Shown: positions 10,040 to 25,720, numbered from the stretch's first letter. The stretch is 64,000 nucleotides of DNA from Trabulsiella odontotermitis (GCF_001297775.1 NZ_LIFX01000012.1:105706-169705); one strand, 5' to 3'. Program-made: numbers and translations. Notes: generated from the sequence alone by a model not told the origin.

Positions 10040-11488
10040 ATGAAGTTTATCATTAAATTGTTCCCGGAAATCACAATCAAAAGCCAATCTGTGCGTTTGC
10101 GCTTTATTAAGATGCTAACCGGGAATATTCGTAACGTTCTGAAGCACTACGACGAGACGCTTGCCGTTGTTCGCCACTGGGATCACATCGAAGTCCGCGC
10201 GAAAGACGAAAACCAGCGTCCTGCCATCCGCGACGCGCTGACCCGTATCCCCGGTATCCACCATATTCTTGAAGTCGAAGATGTGCCGTTCACCTCGATG
10301 CACGATATCTTCGAGAAAACGCTGGATGCCTGGCGTGAGAAACTGGAAAACAAAACCTTTTGCGTGCGCGTAAAACGTCGCGGTAAGCATGAGTTTAGCT
10401 CCATTGAAGTGGAACGTTATGTCGGCGGCGGTCTGAATCAGCACGTTGAGTCCGCGCGCGTGAAGCTGACGAACCCGGACGTCACGGTCAATCTGGAGAT
10501 TGAAGATGATCGTCTGCTGCTGGTGAAAGGGCGCTACGAAGGCATTGGCGGTTTCCCTATCGGTACGCAGGAAGATGTCCTGTCACTGATTTCCGGCGGT
10601 TTCGACTCCGGTGTTTCCAGTTATATGCTGATGCGTCGCGGTTGCCGCGTGCATTACTGCTTCTTTAACCTCGGCGGCGCGGCACATGAAATCGGTGTTC
10701 GTCAGGTGGCGCACTATCTGTGGAACCGCTTTGGCAGCTCGCATCGCGTGCGTTTCGTGGCGATCAATTTTGAGCCAGTGGTCGGCGAGATCCTCGAAAA
10801 AGTCGATGACGGCCAGATGGGCGTGGTGCTGAAACGCATGATGGTCCGTGCGGCGTCAAAAGTGGCTGAACGTTACGGCGTGCAAGCGCTGGTGACCGGC
10901 GAAGCGCTGGGGCAGGTCTCCAGCCAGACGCTGACCAACCTGCGCCTTATTGATAACGTGTCTGACACGCTGATCCTGCGCCCGCTGATTTCCTACGATA
11001 AAGAGCACATCATCAACCTGGCGCGTGAAATCGGCACCGAAGACTTTGCCCGTACAATGCCGGAATACTGCGGCGTGATTTCGAAAAGCCCGACCGTGAA
11101 GGCGGTAAAAGCGAAGATCGAAGCGGAAGAAGCGAACTTTGATTTCAGCATCCTCGATACCGTGGTTGCCGAAGCCAGCAATGTGGATATCCGCGACATC
11201 GCGCAGCAGACCGGTGAGGAAGTCGTCGAAGTTGAAACCGTGAAGGGTTTCGGTGCGAACGATGTGATCCTTGATATTCGTTCCATTGACGAGCAGGACG
11301 ACAAGCCGCTGAAAGTGGAAGGCATTGATGTGGTATCGCTGCCGTTCTACAAGCTGAGCACCCAGTTCGGCAATCTCGATCAGAGCAAAACCTGGCTGCT
11401 GTGGTGTGAGCGTGGTGTGATGAGTCGCCTGCAGGCGCTCTACCTGCGTGAGCAGGGCTTTACCAACGTGAAAGTGTATCGTCCTTAA
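10040..11488 (+). CDS. thiI: tRNA 4-thiouridine synthase / sulfur carrier ThiI
   Basis: 482 residues from ATG 10040, identical in length to E. coli. Domain order: N-terminal ferredoxin-like and THUMP region (1-165), PP-loop ATPase with [13 protein letters not shown], then a C-terminal rhodanese domain with the catalytic cysteine in LLWCERGV. ThiI transfers sulfur from IscS to tRNA position 8 and to ThiS for thiazole synthesis. An in-frame GTG/ATG extension to 9998 exists, but [15 protein letters not shown] is the conserved N-terminus. Confidence 0.97.
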   Translation: MKFIIKLFPEITIKSQSVRLRFIKMLTGNIRNVLKHYDETLAVVRHWDHIEVRAKDENQRPAIRDALTRIPGIHHILEVEDVPFTSMHDIFEKTLDAWREKLENKTFCVRVKRRGKHEFSSIEVERYVGGGLNQHVESARVKLTNPDVTVNLEIEDDRLLLVKGRYEGIGGFPIGTQEDVLSLISGGFDSGVSSYMLMRRGCRVHYCFFNLGGAAHEIGVRQVAHYLWNRFGSSHRVRFVAINFEPVVGEILEKVDDGQMGVVLKRMMVRAASKVAERYGVQALVTGEALGQVSSQTLTNLRLIDNVSDTLILRPLISYDKEHIINLAREIGTEDFARTMPEYCGVISKSPTVKAVKAKIEAEEANFDFSILDTVVAEASNVDIRDIAQQTGEEVVEVETVKGFGANDVILDIRSIDEQDDKPLKVEGIDVVSLPFYKLSTQFGNLDQSKTWLLWCERGVMSRLQALYLREQGFTNVKVYRP

Positions 11489-11495
11489 TTCGTTG

Positions 11496-11566
11496 TGCCG
11501 GGTGGCGGCTGCGCCTTACCCGGCCTACGGACGTTGTAGGCCCGGCAAGCATAGCGCCGCCGGGCA
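11496..11566. repeat. Paired REP element (BIME-like)
   Basis: Same type as the element at 5696-5765: the first unit TGCCGGGTGGCGGC ... CCTTACCCGGCCTAC is nearly identical. It is followed by an inverted unit GTAGGCCCGGCAAGC ... GCCGCCGGGCA. It lies between the convergent thiI and yajL. Confidence 0.85.
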
Positions 11567-11570
11567 AAAC

Positions 11571-12161
11571 CTACTCGTAATAGTTATAGATCCCCGCCGC
11601 CATCACCAGTTGTGACGCCACCTCGTGCGCTTTCTCACGGCCGACCAGCAGATCAATAATCTTCAGCGCAAAATCAATCGCCGTGCCCGGCCCCTGGCTG
11701 GTGAGCAGATTCACCCGCGGATCCCAGACCACGCGTTTATCCTGCCATTGCTCATCGGGAATCGTCGCTTTAAGCCCCGGATAACCGGTCATATTGGCAA
11801 TGGGAAAGAGATCGTGCGGCACCAGTACCGTCCCGGCGGCGGCACAGATTGCCGCGACGATGCGCCCGGAGAGATGAAACTGCCTGACGGTCTCCACCAG
11901 TAGCGGGCTGTCGCGGAACGCTTCCGCCCCTTTCAGACCGCCAGGCAGGACAATCACGTCATAGTCGCCGTCGGCGACCTGAACCAGCGGCGCATCGGCC
12001 AGCAGTTTCACGCCGCGTGAACAGGTTACCGTCAGGTTGCCATCGCTGGCGACGCTGGCCGTGGTGACGGCAATCCCGCCGCGCACCAGTAAATCGATAG
12101 TGGTGACCGCTTCGGTCTCTTCACTCCCAGGGGCGAGACATACCAGTGCTGACGCGCTCAT
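11571..12161 (-). CDS. yajL: DJ-1/PfpI family protein YajL (covalent chaperone / deglycase)
   Basis: 196 residues, same length as E. coli YajL. The nucleophile-elbow cysteine is in [15 protein letters not shown], and the family glutamate occurs in the N-terminal [12 protein letters not shown]. YajL protects proteins against oxidative and carbonyl stress, although the deglycase activity is debated. The residues after the nucleophilic Cys are AAG rather than E. coli APA. I chose ATG 12161 over 12167 because AGGAG is seven bases upstream of it. It overlaps the end of panE by 41 bases in another frame. Confidence 0.95.
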   Translation of the reverse strand: MSASALVCLAPGSEETEAVTTIDLLVRGGIAVTTASVASDGNLTVTCSRGVKLLADAPLVQVADGDYDVIVLPGGLKGAEAFRDSPLLVETVRQFHLSGRIVAAICAAAGTVLVPHDLFPIANMTGYPGLKATIPDEQWQDKRVVWDPRVNLLTSQGPGTAIDFALKIIDLLVGREKAHEVASQLVMAAGIYNYYE

Positions 12162-13035
12162 ATTCATTCTCCTTACGTTTAATCAGTTCGTAGAGTCTGG
12201 CGTTTTCCGGCACGCTGATGCCGTGGACGCGCGCACGTTTGAGCAGATAACCATTGATATAGTCTACTTCTGTATGACGCAGAGCCCGAACATCCTGCAG
12301 CATCGAGGAGATATTGCCCGCGGTGCTCTCCACCACCTGCCAGACGTAAAAAAGCAGATCGTCCTGGCTGGCGTGATGCCCTTCGCGCTGCATTACCGCG
12401 GCCACTTCATGACAAATGGCCGCCACTTCCTGCGGATAGTTCACCAGCGCCCCGTTAGGGCAGTCATAGACCACGGTCAGGGGATTAATGACACAGTTCA
12501 CCGCCAGTTTTTTCCAGCTCGAGGCGCCCATGTCATCATGCCAGGCGACATCCGGTAACGCGGCCTGCAGCGTATCGGCCAGAAAGCTGTAATCCCGTGC
12601 AGCCGCATTGGCCGGGCCAATGTGGGTGGTGCCGTTGGCAACATGAACAATCACATTACCGTCACGGCGCGCCGCGTGCGTCGTCATGCCTGTCAGCAGC
12701 GGCTGTTGTATCGCACCCAGTTCATCCAGCGTTCCCATTCCGTTATGCAGCAACAGGACAGGACAACGGGCGGGCAACAGACCGACGAGATTTTTCACCG
12801 CCGTTGAGACCTGCCAGGCCTTGAGCGTGACCAGTAAAAGGTCGCTACTTTGCAGAAACTCAGGATCGTTGGCCGTCAGCAGTTCATTGAAGACGCTACC
12901 GTCGACTTCCTGCAGGTTCACGCTGCACCACGGTTGTGGGACGCGCAGCCATCCCTGCACTTCATGGCCCTGGCGATGCAACGCATTCAACCAGAGCTGC
13001 CCGAGGGCGCCGCATCCCAGCACGGTAATCTTCAT
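12121..13035 (-). CDS. panE: 2-dehydropantoate 2-reductase
   Basis: 304 residues. PanE reduces ketopantoate to pantoate with NADPH in pantothenate/CoA synthesis. The N-terminal Rossmann motif is [11 protein letters not shown], and the active-site region [22 protein letters not shown] is conserved. Its 3' end overlaps yajL, as in E. coli, so the two are co-transcribed and probably coupled. Confidence 0.96.
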   Translation of the reverse strand: MKITVLGCGALGQLWLNALHRQGHEVQGWLRVPQPWCSVNLQEVDGSVFNELLTANDPEFLQSSDLLLVTLKAWQVSTAVKNLVGLLPARCPVLLLHNGMGTLDELGAIQQPLLTGMTTHAARRDGNVIVHVANGTTHIGPANAAARDYSFLADTLQAALPDVAWHDDMGASSWKKLAVNCVINPLTVVYDCPNGALVNYPQEVAAICHEVAAVMQREGHHASQDDLLFYVWQVVESTAGNISSMLQDVRALRHTEVDYINGYLLKRARVHGISVPENARLYELIKRKENEYERVSTGMSRPWE

Positions 13036-13180
13036 TTTTCCTCCTCACCTGCAGCGATCACAGGCGTTATCCCTGTCAGTATAGCGCTATCAGCTATCCT
13101 TCAGACACAGGCATAACAGGTTGTGTTATCTCAGGTTGCAGGTATTATGCATCGCATCAAAAAGAGAGGGAGAGTAAAAC

Positions 13181-13672
13181 ATGCCATCTTTCGATATTGT
13201 TTCTGAGGTTGATATTCAGGAAGCGCGTAATGGCGTTGAAAACGCCGTGCGTGAGGTGGAGACCCGCTTCGACTTCCGTAACGTGGAAGCCACCATTGAA
13301 CTGAATGAAAAGAATCAGACCATTAAGGTGCTGAGCGAGTCGGATTTCCAGGTCAATCAGTTGCTTGATATCCTGCGCGCAAAACTGCTCAAGCGCGGCA
13401 TTGAAGGCAGTTCCATTGAGGTGCCGGAAGAGTTTCTGCACAGCGGCAAAACCTGGTCGGTGGAAGCGAAGCTGAAAACCGGCATTGATAGCGCCGTAGC
13501 GAAGAAAATCGTTAAGCTGATTAAAGACAGCAAGCTGAAAGTGCAGACGCAAATTCAGGGCGAGGAAATTCGCGTGACGGGCAAATCCCGCGACGATCTG
13601 CAATCCGTGATGGCGCTGGTACGCGGCGGTAATCTCGGCCAGCCGTTCCAGTTTAAAAACTTTCGCGATTAA
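13181..13672 (+). CDS. yajQ: Nucleotide-binding protein YajQ
   Basis: 163 residues, family length. YajQ has two tandem RRM-like folds; homologues bind GTP or cyclic di-GMP. Motifs: [32 protein letters not shown] and the C-terminal [18 protein letters not shown] strong GGGAGAG lies upstream of the ATG. Monocistronic, ending at a hairpin shared with yajR. Confidence 0.95.
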   Translation: MPSFDIVSEVDIQEARNGVENAVREVETRFDFRNVEATIELNEKNQTIKVLSESDFQVNQLLDILRAKLLKRGIEGSSIEVPEEFLHSGKTWSVEAKLKTGIDSAVAKKIVKLIKDSKLKVQTQIQGEEIRVTGKSRDDLQSVMALVRGGNLGQPFQFKNFRD

Positions 13673-13673
13673 T

Positions 13674-13700
13674 AAAAAAGCGGGTTTTCCCGCTTTTTTT
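13674..13700. terminator. Bidirectional terminator between yajQ and yajR
   Basis: Symmetrical hairpin AAAAAAGCGGG-TTTT-CCCGCTTTTTT: A/U runs on both sides make it work for both convergent genes. Confidence 0.9.
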
Positions 13701-15063
13701 ATGCCGGTTTCATCGCCTGCTCAACTTCAAAGCGATTCGTCACTTTGTTGTCGATTTTCACATACACCGTGCGTTCTTTAGGCACCACCAGCGCTTCGCT
13801 GACCCCGTTGGTTGCCAGCAAACGTGCCTGAAGCGACTCATCGGCATCAACGTCGTCAGGAATTTCCACCCGCAAGCTGCTGACGTACGGTGGTTCGCTC
13901 ATTGTCATGGCAACCAGCAGCCAGAGCGTGGCCAGTAACGCGCCCGCTAAAAACACCGTTTGTGAGTCAAAGAACCCGTCGAGCCAGCCACCCAGTGAGC
14001 CGCCGATGGCCACGCCGAGGAACTGGCTGGTGGAGTAGACCCCCATCGCCGTGCCTTTATACCCGGCAGGCGACTCTTTGCTGATGAGCGACGGCAGCAT
14101 CGCTTCCATCAGGTTAAAGGCGAGGAAGAAGATCTGTACGCCCGCCACCAGTTCCCAGAAATAATCGCCCGCACCCCACAGCACGATTTCGGCGATCAAC
14201 AGGATTGCCACGCAGACCAGAAAGACGCGTTTCATGCGGCGTTTCACTTCCGCATAAATGATAAACGGTACGACGGAAACAAACGAAATCAGCATCGTCA
14301 CCAGATAGAGTTTCCAGTGCTCTGCGGCAGGAAAACCGGCGGCTTCCAGTTGGCCGGGCAGGGCAACGAACGTCGACATCAACAGAATATGCAGGCACAT
14401 GATGCCGAAGTTGAGCTTCAGCAGTTTGGGTTCGGCGAGCACCTGGCGGAAGCTGCCTTTGACCATTCCCGATTCGCGGTTCAGTACGTGGCTGCTGCTG
14501 TTCGGTACCACCCACAGTGTGAGAGCAATACCGACCATCGCCAGTACGGCAATCATCCAGAACAGGGCGTGCAGGCCCAGCGCATTGGTAATAATTGGCC
14601 CGAGCACCATGGCAATGGCGAAGGTAACGCCAAAGCTGACGCCGATAAAGGCCATCGCTTTGGTACGGTTCTGTTCGCGCGTCAGGTCAGACAGCAGCGC
14701 CATCACCGCGGCGGCAATGGCACCGGAACCCTGCAGGGCACGACCCAGAATCACCCCCCAGATGGAATGAGACAACGCGGCGATGACACTGCCGAAGGCA
14801 AAGACCAGCAACCCACTAACAATCAGCGGCTTGCGACCAATACGATCAGAAAGCAGGCCAAAGGGGATCTGAAAAATGGCCTGCATCAGTCCATAGATGC
14901 CGATAGCAATACCAATCAGCGCCTGGCTTGCCCCCTGAAGCGCCATGCCGTAGGTGGTCAGAACAGGCAGAACCATGAACATGCCAAGCATGCGCATTGA
15001 GAATACTGTCCCTAAACCCCAGGTCGCGCGCAATTCGACCGGCGTCATTTTAAAATCGTTCAT
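13699..15063 (-). CDS. yajR: MFS transporter YajR
   Basis: 454 residues, E. coli length. A 12-helix major facilitator with the motif-A loop DRIGRKP after helix 2 (SDRIGRKPLIV), followed by a soluble C-terminal ferredoxin-like YAM domain (about 388-454) containing VDADESLQARLLATNGVSE. The substrate is unknown. No linked operon partner. Confidence 0.95.
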   Translation of the reverse strand: MNDFKMTPVELRATWGLGTVFSMRMLGMFMVLPVLTTYGMALQGASQALIGIAIGIYGLMQAIFQIPFGLLSDRIGRKPLIVSGLLVFAFGSVIAALSHSIWGVILGRALQGSGAIAAAVMALLSDLTREQNRTKAMAFIGVSFGVTFAIAMVLGPIITNALGLHALFWMIAVLAMVGIALTLWVVPNSSSHVLNRESGMVKGSFRQVLAEPKLLKLNFGIMCLHILLMSTFVALPGQLEAAGFPAAEHWKLYLVTMLISFVSVVPFIIYAEVKRRMKRVFLVCVAILLIAEIVLWGAGDYFWELVAGVQIFFLAFNLMEAMLPSLISKESPAGYKGTAMGVYSTSQFLGVAIGGSLGGWLDGFFDSQTVFLAGALLATLWLLVAMTMSEPPYVSSLRVEIPDDVDADESLQARLLATNGVSEALVVPKERTVYVKIDNKVTNRFEVEQAMKPA

Positions 15064-15194
15064 TCCAACCTCAGCGTTTCAATTGCGCATAGTGTAAAGC
15101 GGGGAGAGAGCGGGGTAAACAAAGCCTTAGTGAACAAATATTAACCCCATCAATATTTCAGAGTGTCGCTCGGGGGAATTTGATAACGCGCATG

Positions 15195-15220
15195 AAAAAG
15201 GGTGCCGTAGCACCCTTTTT
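15195..15220 (-). terminator. Terminator of the cyo operon
   Basis: Hairpin AAAAAGGGTGC-CGTA-GCACCCTTTTT just after the cyoE stop, with a U-run on the minus strand. Confidence 0.9.
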
Positions 15221-15235
15221 AAACTGTCCTGCCGC

Positions 15236-16123
15236 TTACCAGACGTAAGTCAGCAGGTGACGAGAATCCGGAACCATAAAGTCGACGGACATCATCACCG
15301 ACAGCGACGTGATAGCCACGATAGAAAAGACGAACAGTTTACGTGCCCAGACACGGTCATCGGCCACTTTGTAGCCACGCAGCGCCATACCGAGCCACCA
15401 GACGCTTACCGCCGCTGCCACCACCAGATATTTATATCCGGCGTAGCCGCCCAGCGAGAGCATCAGCGTCGCCACAGCAAAGGCGATGATGTAAACCGTG
15501 ATGTGGTTTTTCGCCACAGAGATACCTTTCACGACCGGCAGTACCGGAATGTTCGCCGCCTGATAATCCTTGAAACGGAAAATCGCGATGGCGTAAGAGT
15601 GAGGCATCTGCCACAGGCTGAAAATCGCCAGCAGGATCAGTGCGCCGCTGTCAAATTCACCGGTGACCGCGCAGTAGCCAATCACCGGCGGCGCCGCGCC
15701 GGAGAGAGAGCCAATCAGCGTGCCATAGACGGAGTGGCGCTTCATGTACAGGCTGTAAACGCCGACATAAACCACGAACCCCATCACCCCCAGCCAGCAG
15801 GCCAGAGGGTTGGCGCCAAACCACAGCAGCATGAAGCCAGCAATACCCAACAAGGTGGCGTACACCAGCGAGACCTTTGGTGATATCAGGCCTTTTACCA
15901 GCACCCGATTCTTGGTCCTTTCCATCTTCCTGTCGATATCGCGGTCGATGTAGTTGTTGAACACGCAACCTGAAGCCACCACCAGAGAGACCCCGACCAG
16001 CGTCCAGACGAACAGCGGGTAATCAATGCTGCCTTTTGAGGCCAGCAGGAAACCGCCGATCACCGAGATCAGGTTGCCAAAGATGATGCCAGGTTTTGTT
16101 ACTTGCAGGTATTGCTTAAACAT
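15236..16123 (-). CDS. cyoE: Protoheme IX farnesyltransferase (heme O synthase)
   Basis: 295 residues from [15 protein letters not shown] polytopic membrane prenyltransferase that adds farnesyl to heme B, making heme O for the bo3 oxidase. The two Asp-rich motifs are [18 protein letters not shown] and [16 protein letters not shown]. The farnesyl diphosphate it needs comes from ispA, about 6 kb away. The frame extends to 16168, but conservation and the cyoD stop place the start at 16123. Last gene of cyoABCDE. Confidence 0.96.
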   Translation of the reverse strand: MFKQYLQVTKPGIIFGNLISVIGGFLLASKGSIDYPLFVWTLVGVSLVVASGCVFNNYIDRDIDRKMERTKNRVLVKGLISPKVSLVYATLLGIAGFMLLWFGANPLACWLGVMGFVVYVGVYSLYMKRHSVYGTLIGSLSGAAPPVIGYCAVTGEFDSGALILLAIFSLWQMPHSYAIAIFRFKDYQAANIPVLPVVKGISVAKNHITVYIIAFAVATLMLSLGGYAGYKYLVVAAAVSVWWLGMALRGYKVADDRVWARKLFVFSIVAITSLSVMMSVDFMVPDSRHLLTYVW

Positions 16124-16134
16124 ACGCGCCGCTC

Positions 16135-16460
16135 TTATCGAACCATCATGTTGTAGTTGAGGTTCCACATAATCCAGATTGAACCTATCACCACAATCGC
16201 AATGATCAGTATAGTGAAGACGAAGGCCGTCAGGTTCCAGCCCTCATCAGACTTGCTGTTCATATGCAGGAAGCAAACCAGGTGCACCAGAATCTGTACC
16301 ACTGCGGTCGCCAGGATGGTGCCAAGAATGACACCGTGGGACGCAGTACCGTTCATCACCATCCAGAACGGAATGGCCGTCAGGATGATCGACAGGATAA
16401 AACCTGTCATGTACGTTTTTACGCTACCGTGGGAAGCGCCGTGATCGGTTGCATGACTCA

Positions 16461-16461
<1 letters not shown>
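16135..16461 (-). CDS. cyoD: Cytochrome bo3 oxidase subunit IV
   Basis: 108 residues with three transmembrane segments and a short N-terminus [15 protein letters not shown]. It assists assembly of the CuB site. The ATG overlaps the cyoC stop by one base (TAATG). Longer frame to 16542 rejected because the conserved MSH start has proper coupling. Confidence 0.96.
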
Positions 16462-20029
<3,568 letters not shown>

Positions 20030-20069
20030 TCAATTCCACAGGATCTGGTGGCGTTTAAAGTGTGTGGGC

Positions 20070-20098
20070 ATTTTACGGGAAGGTTACATTACTGTAAA
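20070..20098 (-). promoter_or_regulatory. Predicted sigma-70 promoter of cyoABCDE
   Basis: On the minus strand: -35 TTTACA (plus 20093-20098), a 17-base spacer and -10 TAAAAT (plus 20070-20075), about 50 bases before the cyoA ATG. Confidence 0.7.
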
Positions 20099-20434
20099 CA
20101 TGATTGGGGTTGTGTCTGTTATGTGTTACCGGGTTCTGCCGCTCATGTCACATATGTTACCTAATATGTCTAATTTTCAACCAGAAGCCGCATGCTGCCA
20201 GTGTTATAACGAAAGGGGACGCAATAAAATCCTAACGTGGTCAATTGGTATAACTATTGCCTGAAATATACAAATAATTAACAATAAATTAGCAAATAAA
20301 AGACATCGTCAGCATGGAAAAATAAACGCCTGATAGCTGAATCGTTAAGAAAATAGGATGTAGCCAGAAATTACCGATAATTTCCAAATTCTAAAGCGCA
20401 CAAATTAACAAGTGATAATTATGCCCGTCATTCA

Positions 20435-20465
20435 CCGTTATAATTACCTGATGTAATTACAACGG
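20435..20465. repeat. Inverted repeat downstream of ampG
   Basis: 13-base arms with one mismatch (CCGTTATAATTAC against GTAATTACAACGG) and a 5-base loop. No U-run on either strand, so a terminator is uncertain; mRNA 3'-end protection or a protein site are alternatives. Confidence 0.45.
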
Positions 20466-20485
20466 CGAATAACAACACGGAATTT

Positions 20486-21961
20486 TCAGGCGAATCGCGT
20501 CCTGCGCAGGGCCAGGAAATCCAGCACGCCACCGATGACGATACCGCCGACCGCGATCAACGCGGCGATTTCCAGCAGACCCGGAAGGAAGGAGAAGTCG
20601 GTGTAATCAAGGGCGTTGAGCGTCAGCATGAACAACCACAGCGCCAGTAACAAACAGCCCAGCATCAGCATATACAGCGCGAACTGATAACCGCCATTGA
20701 ACTGACTGCGCGGCATAAAGTGCTCCGTCTGCTGGGTATATTCCAGCGTACGTCGACACACCAGCAACAGAATAAGCCCCGGAACCGCCGCCACAACAGA
20801 GAAGAGATAGAAGGTCGGCCAGCCGTGCGCTTCGACAAACCAGCCGGCGATGGGGCCGACATACACGCGCCCGACGGCAGATATCGCCGACAGCAGCGCA
20901 AATTGCGTGGCCGAGAAGGATTTATTGCACAGCGTCATCAGCAGGGCGACAAAAGCGGAAGTCCCCATGCCGCCGCACAGGTTTTCGAAAAAGACGGCCG
21001 TCGCCATGGAAATCAGGTGCTTATCGGTCACTGACAACAGCCAGTAACCAGCGTTGGATGCGCCCTGCAAAATGCCAAAAATGAGCAGCGCGCGAAACAG
21101 CGTCAGCCGCTGCATCAGTACGCCGCCGTACAGTGCGCCAATAATGGTGGCAAACAGTCCCAGCGTTTTATTGACCATTCCTACTTCACCCGCGTCAAAC
21201 CCGACACCGCGAATGAGAAACGTGGTAGTCAGACTCATGGCAAACGCATCGCCGAGCTTATACATCACAATCAGCAGCAGGATAATCCACGCATTGTTGC
21301 GGCCGAAGAAATCGCGCAGAGGGGCGACGACTGCCTGTTCGAGCGTTTTAGGCACCGGGATCACGTCGCTGGGTTCCGGCGCCAGCAGGGTGGCGATGAT
21401 ACAAGGAATGAGCATGGCCGCCATCAGCCAGTACATGCCCTGCCAGCCGAGCCATTTGTCTGCCAGCCAGAGCGCCAGACCGCCGGACACCAGCATGCCG
21501 AGGCGATAACCCAGCACGCTGATCGCCGCGCCAGCGCCACGCTCTTCAGGCGGCAGTACGTCGGTTTTCCAGGCGTCAAAGACGATATCCTGCGAAGCAG
21601 AGCAGAAGGCAATGATTACTGCCAGCGCCGCCATCCAGCGCAACTGCGACGTCGGTTCGAGAAAACCCATGGCGGCGACGGATACCAGCAGCAATACCTG
21701 AGTCGTCAACAACCAGCCACGGCGGCGACCGAGAAACGGCGGTGTATAGCGATCCATCACCGGCGACCACAGGAATTTAAAGACGTACGCCTGCCCGACA
21801 AGGGAAAAGAAGCCGATGGTTTTAAGGTCGATATTTTCAACTGTCATCCACGCCTGCAGAGTGCCGGATGTCAGCGCCAGTGGTAGCCCGGAAGCAAAGC
21901 CGAGGATCAGCAGAATAGCGGCTTTAGGTTGCTGGAAGATGCGTAAGTATTGACTGGTCAT
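20486..21961 (-). CDS. ampG: Muropeptide permease AmpG
   Basis: 491 residues, exact E. coli length. An MFS-type inner membrane transporter that imports anhydromuropeptides for cell-wall recycling and, where ampR-ampC is present, for beta-lactamase induction. Motifs: LILGFASGLPLALTSGTLQAWM at the start and DIVFDAWKTDVLPPEERGAG in the first half. Downstream of yajG on the same strand (47 bases apart). Confidence 0.97.
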   Translation of the reverse strand: MTSQYLRIFQQPKAAILLILGFASGLPLALTSGTLQAWMTVENIDLKTIGFFSLVGQAYVFKFLWSPVMDRYTPPFLGRRRGWLLTTQVLLLVSVAAMGFLEPTSQLRWMAALAVIIAFCSASQDIVFDAWKTDVLPPEERGAGAAISVLGYRLGMLVSGGLALWLADKWLGWQGMYWLMAAMLIPCIIATLLAPEPSDVIPVPKTLEQAVVAPLRDFFGRNNAWIILLLIVMYKLGDAFAMSLTTTFLIRGVGFDAGEVGMVNKTLGLFATIIGALYGGVLMQRLTLFRALLIFGILQGASNAGYWLLSVTDKHLISMATAVFFENLCGGMGTSAFVALLMTLCNKSFSATQFALLSAISAVGRVYVGPIAGWFVEAHGWPTFYLFSVVAAVPGLILLLVCRRTLEYTQQTEHFMPRSQFNGGYQFALYMLMLGCLLLALWLFMLTLNALDYTDFSFLPGLLEIAALIAVGGIVIGGVLDFLALRRTRFA

Positions 21962-22008
21962 GAGTCCTGACTGCTGACCCGGCGCCCAGCCGGGTCAGAC
22001 AACGGCGA

Positions 22009-22587
22009 TTAACGGGCGTTTTGCTTGATGAAGTCGTGGATGCTGGTGTCCTGAGCCATATCGGCGATGGTATCAGTCAGCACGCTATTCACTGCGTTAG
22101 CGATATTCTGGTTGTTTGCCGTGAAAGCACCTTCAACCGTGTAGCTGGCACGGTAGTTTTTCGTCATCTTATTGCCGTTTTTCGCGGTGGCGATGATCGC
22201 GACGTCAGCTTTGGTGGCGATGTTGTAACGCACGTTACCCTGAGACACATCGGCGTACAGCTGATTCACGATGATCTGCAGATCAACCGCGCCGCTTGGG
22301 CCAACCATATAACCGCGCGCGGTCATTTGTTTCTCCAGCACTTCCTGCAGCAGGAAACGCAGGTCGCGGGACGCGGTCAGGGTGACCAGCTGGTTGTCAC
22401 GGGTGACTTTCGCCAGCGCCTGATCCTGACGCTGATCGGCACCGTTAATGCTCACGGTGACGCCCATCAGGCTAGGGTCCTGCTGCGGCAGAGCAATCTT
22501 CGGCGATACGTCGATGGTGGACGGTGGCGTGGCGCAACCCGCCAACATGAACAGGGCCACCAACGGGAAAAGGATTTTTTTCAACAT
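22009..22587 (-). CDS. yajG: Putative lipoprotein YajG
   Basis: 192 residues with a type II signal peptide, lipobox LAGC and lipid-modified Cys18. The family is conserved in enterobacteria and lies before ampG; function unknown. It contains VSINGADQRQDQALAKV and a long C-terminal region predicted mixed alpha/beta. Confidence 0.93.
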   Translation of the reverse strand: MLKKILFPLVALFMLAGCATPPSTIDVSPKIALPQQDPSLMGVTVSINGADQRQDQALAKVTRDNQLVTLTASRDLRFLLQEVLEKQMTARGYMVGPSGAVDLQIIVNQLYADVSQGNVRYNIATKADVAIIATAKNGNKMTKNYRASYTVEGAFTANNQNIANAVNSVLTDTIADMAQDTSIHDFIKQNAR

Positions 22588-22892
22588 GATGTCAGGCTCT
22601 CAACGCTTTGGTTAAGTAAAAGAAAAATTCTCGCCATCATAACATCGCCAACGGTAAGAGGAAGTAGCTGCGCATGTAAATTCATCGTGATGTGCGTTTT
22701 CTGACCGCTTCTTTACCGTTTTGCCGGCAGTCTGGCAGCGAAACGTTTGCATATATGAGTAAAGCGCATCCGTTTCGCTGACGAAATCGGACGAAAGCTA
22801 AATATTTGTTGTCTTCATGTAATGGAAACGGTAAAAGCGGCTAATATTTAAAGAGATGGGCGGCATCTCAGCGTCGTCGAAGGAGTAATGTC
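22588..22892. promoter_or_regulatory. Divergent yajG-bolA promoter region
   Basis: 305 bases between the divergent yajG and bolA. At 22838-22846 CGGCTAATA resembles the gearbox -10 (CGGCAAGTA) of the E. coli bolA1 promoter, followed by the leader AAAGAGATGGGCGGCATCTC. I see no other gene here. Confidence 0.5.
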
Positions 22893-23210
22893 ATGATGAT
22901 ACGCGAACAAATCGAAGCAAAACTAAGTGCAGCGTTTAAACCCGTAGTACTGGAAGTGGTTGATGAAAGTTATCGTCACAATGTTCCCGCCGGATCGGAA
23001 AGCCACTTCAAAGTGGTTCTGGTCAGCGACTGTTTTGCAGGCGAACGGTTTCTCAATCGTCATCGCATGATCTACAGCACGCTGGCTGATGAACTCGCTT
23101 CCACGGTTCATGCTCTGGCGTTACATACCTACACGATTAAAGAGTGGGAAGGGTTACAGGATACGGTATTTGCATCTCCGGCTTGCCGCGGTGCAGGAAG
23201 CATCGCCTGA
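22893..23210 (+). CDS. bolA: BolA, stress-responsive regulator / Fe-S trafficking partner
   Basis: 105 residues. Class II KH-like BolA fold with [18 protein letters not shown] and the conserved HRMIYSTL. BolA affects cell shape, biofilm and motility and pairs with monothiol glutaredoxin Grx4. AAGGAG precedes; either of two adjacent ATGs (22893, 22896) could be used. Confidence 0.96.
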   Translation: MMIREQIEAKLSAAFKPVVLEVVDESYRHNVPAGSESHFKVVLVSDCFAGERFLNRHRMIYSTLADELASTVHALALHTYTIKEWEGLQDTVFASPACRGAGSIA

Positions 23211-23264
23211 CAAACGCATTGCAACGGGCGGAAGTTTTCCAGTATGTTGCGTAAAGATTATGAC

Positions 23265-23286
23265 AAAACGGCCACCTGGCCGTTTT
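23265..23286 (+). terminator. Terminator of bolA
   Basis: Hairpin AAAACGGCC-ACCT-GGCCGTTTT followed by ATTTTG, downstream of bolA. Confidence 0.75.
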
Positions 23287-23528
23287 ATTTTGCCTGGAAA
23301 ACGCACAGTACTGGCCGTATTCAGACAAAAAATCGCCGGGAACTGTGAAAAAAGCCGCATCAACATGCGACCGCTGTTCTCGACTCACTCCTGTGATGCC
23401 GCTATAATGCTGCGTCTTATTTTTCGGAATGTCTTCGGGATGATTCTGGCGACAGGGACGGTGATTCACCTTCATCCCGGTACTGCGCAGTCGAATTCAG
23501 AGTTGACCGAGCACTGTGATTTTTTTGA

Positions 23529-24836
<1,308 letters not shown>

Positions 24837-24864
24837 TTTCGCTATACTGGGACAAAGTTTGAAC

Positions 24865-24899
24865 AAAAACCCGTTGCCCTCTGGTGACGGGTTTTTTTT
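24865..24899 (+). terminator. Terminator of tig
   Basis: Stem AAAAACCCGT ... ACGGGTTTTTTTT with a long U-run. Confidence 0.88.
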
Positions 24900-24972
24900 G
24901 TCATCGCAATTTGTTGTACATGAGTGCCAAATCCACGTTTCGGTGTTAGCGTAACAACAAAAGATTGTTATG

Positions 24973-25001
24973 CTTGAAATAGCGGATTGCCGTACCCATA
25001 A
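24973..25001 (+). promoter_or_regulatory. Predicted sigma-32 (heat-shock) promoter of clpP
   Basis: CTTGAAA (24973-24979), a 15-base spacer and CCCATAA (24995-25001) fit the heat-shock consensus CTTGAAA/CCCATNT. clpP is a known RpoH-regulon gene. Confidence 0.75.
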
Positions 25002-25096
25002 CCAGCAATACGGCAATAAGTGACTGGCTGATGTTCCGTCGACAAGGTTACAATCAGTACAGCAGGTATTTTTCAATATTTATCCAGGAGACGGAA

Positions 25097-25720
25097 ATGT
25101 CATACAGTGGCGAACGAGATAACTTTGCACCCCATATGGCCCTGGTGCCGATGGTCATTGAACAGACCTCACGTGGTGAGCGCTCATTTGATATCTATTC
25201 CCGTCTGCTCAAGGAACGCGTCATTTTTCTGACCGGCCAGGTGGAAGACCACATGGCGAACCTGATTGTGGCGCAGATGCTATTTCTGGAAGCGGAAAAC
25301 CCGGAAAAAGACATTTATCTGTATATTAACTCACCGGGCGGCGTGATCACCGCGGGGATGTCCATTTATGACACCATGCAGTTCATCAAGCCGGACGTCA
25401 GCACGATTTGTATGGGGCAGGCCGCTTCTATGGGTGCCTTCCTGCTGACCGCAGGCGCGAAAGGTAAACGTTTCTGCCTGCCGAACTCCCGGGTGATGAT
25501 TCACCAGCCGCTGGGCGGCTACCAGGGTCAGGCGACGGATATCGAAATCCACGCGAAAGAGATCCTGAAAGTTAAAGCGCGCATGAATGAACTCATGGCG
25601 CACCATACGGGTCAATCTCTTGAGCAGATTGAGCGCGACACCGAGCGTGACCGCTTCCTGACCTCAGGAGAAGCGGTTGAGTACGGCTTAGTCGACTCCA
25701 TTTTGACCCATCGTAACTAA
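25097..25720 (+). CDS. clpP: ATP-dependent Clp protease proteolytic subunit
   Basis: 207 residues from ATG 25097 (AGGAGACGGAA upstream). Serine protease with catalytic Ser111 in GQAASMGAF and His136 in [10 protein letters not shown]. It forms a 14-mer chamber that pairs with ClpX or ClpA. Residues 1-14 are the propeptide region. Co-transcribed with clpX. Confidence 0.98.
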   Translation: MSYSGERDNFAPHMALVPMVIEQTSRGERSFDIYSRLLKERVIFLTGQVEDHMANLIVAQMLFLEAENPEKDIYLYINSPGGVITAGMSIYDTMQFIKPDVSTICMGQAASMGAFLLTAGAKGKRFCLPNSRVMIHQPLGGYQGQATDIEIHAKEILKVKARMNELMAHHTGQSLEQIERDTERDRFLTSGEAVEYGLVDSILTHRN

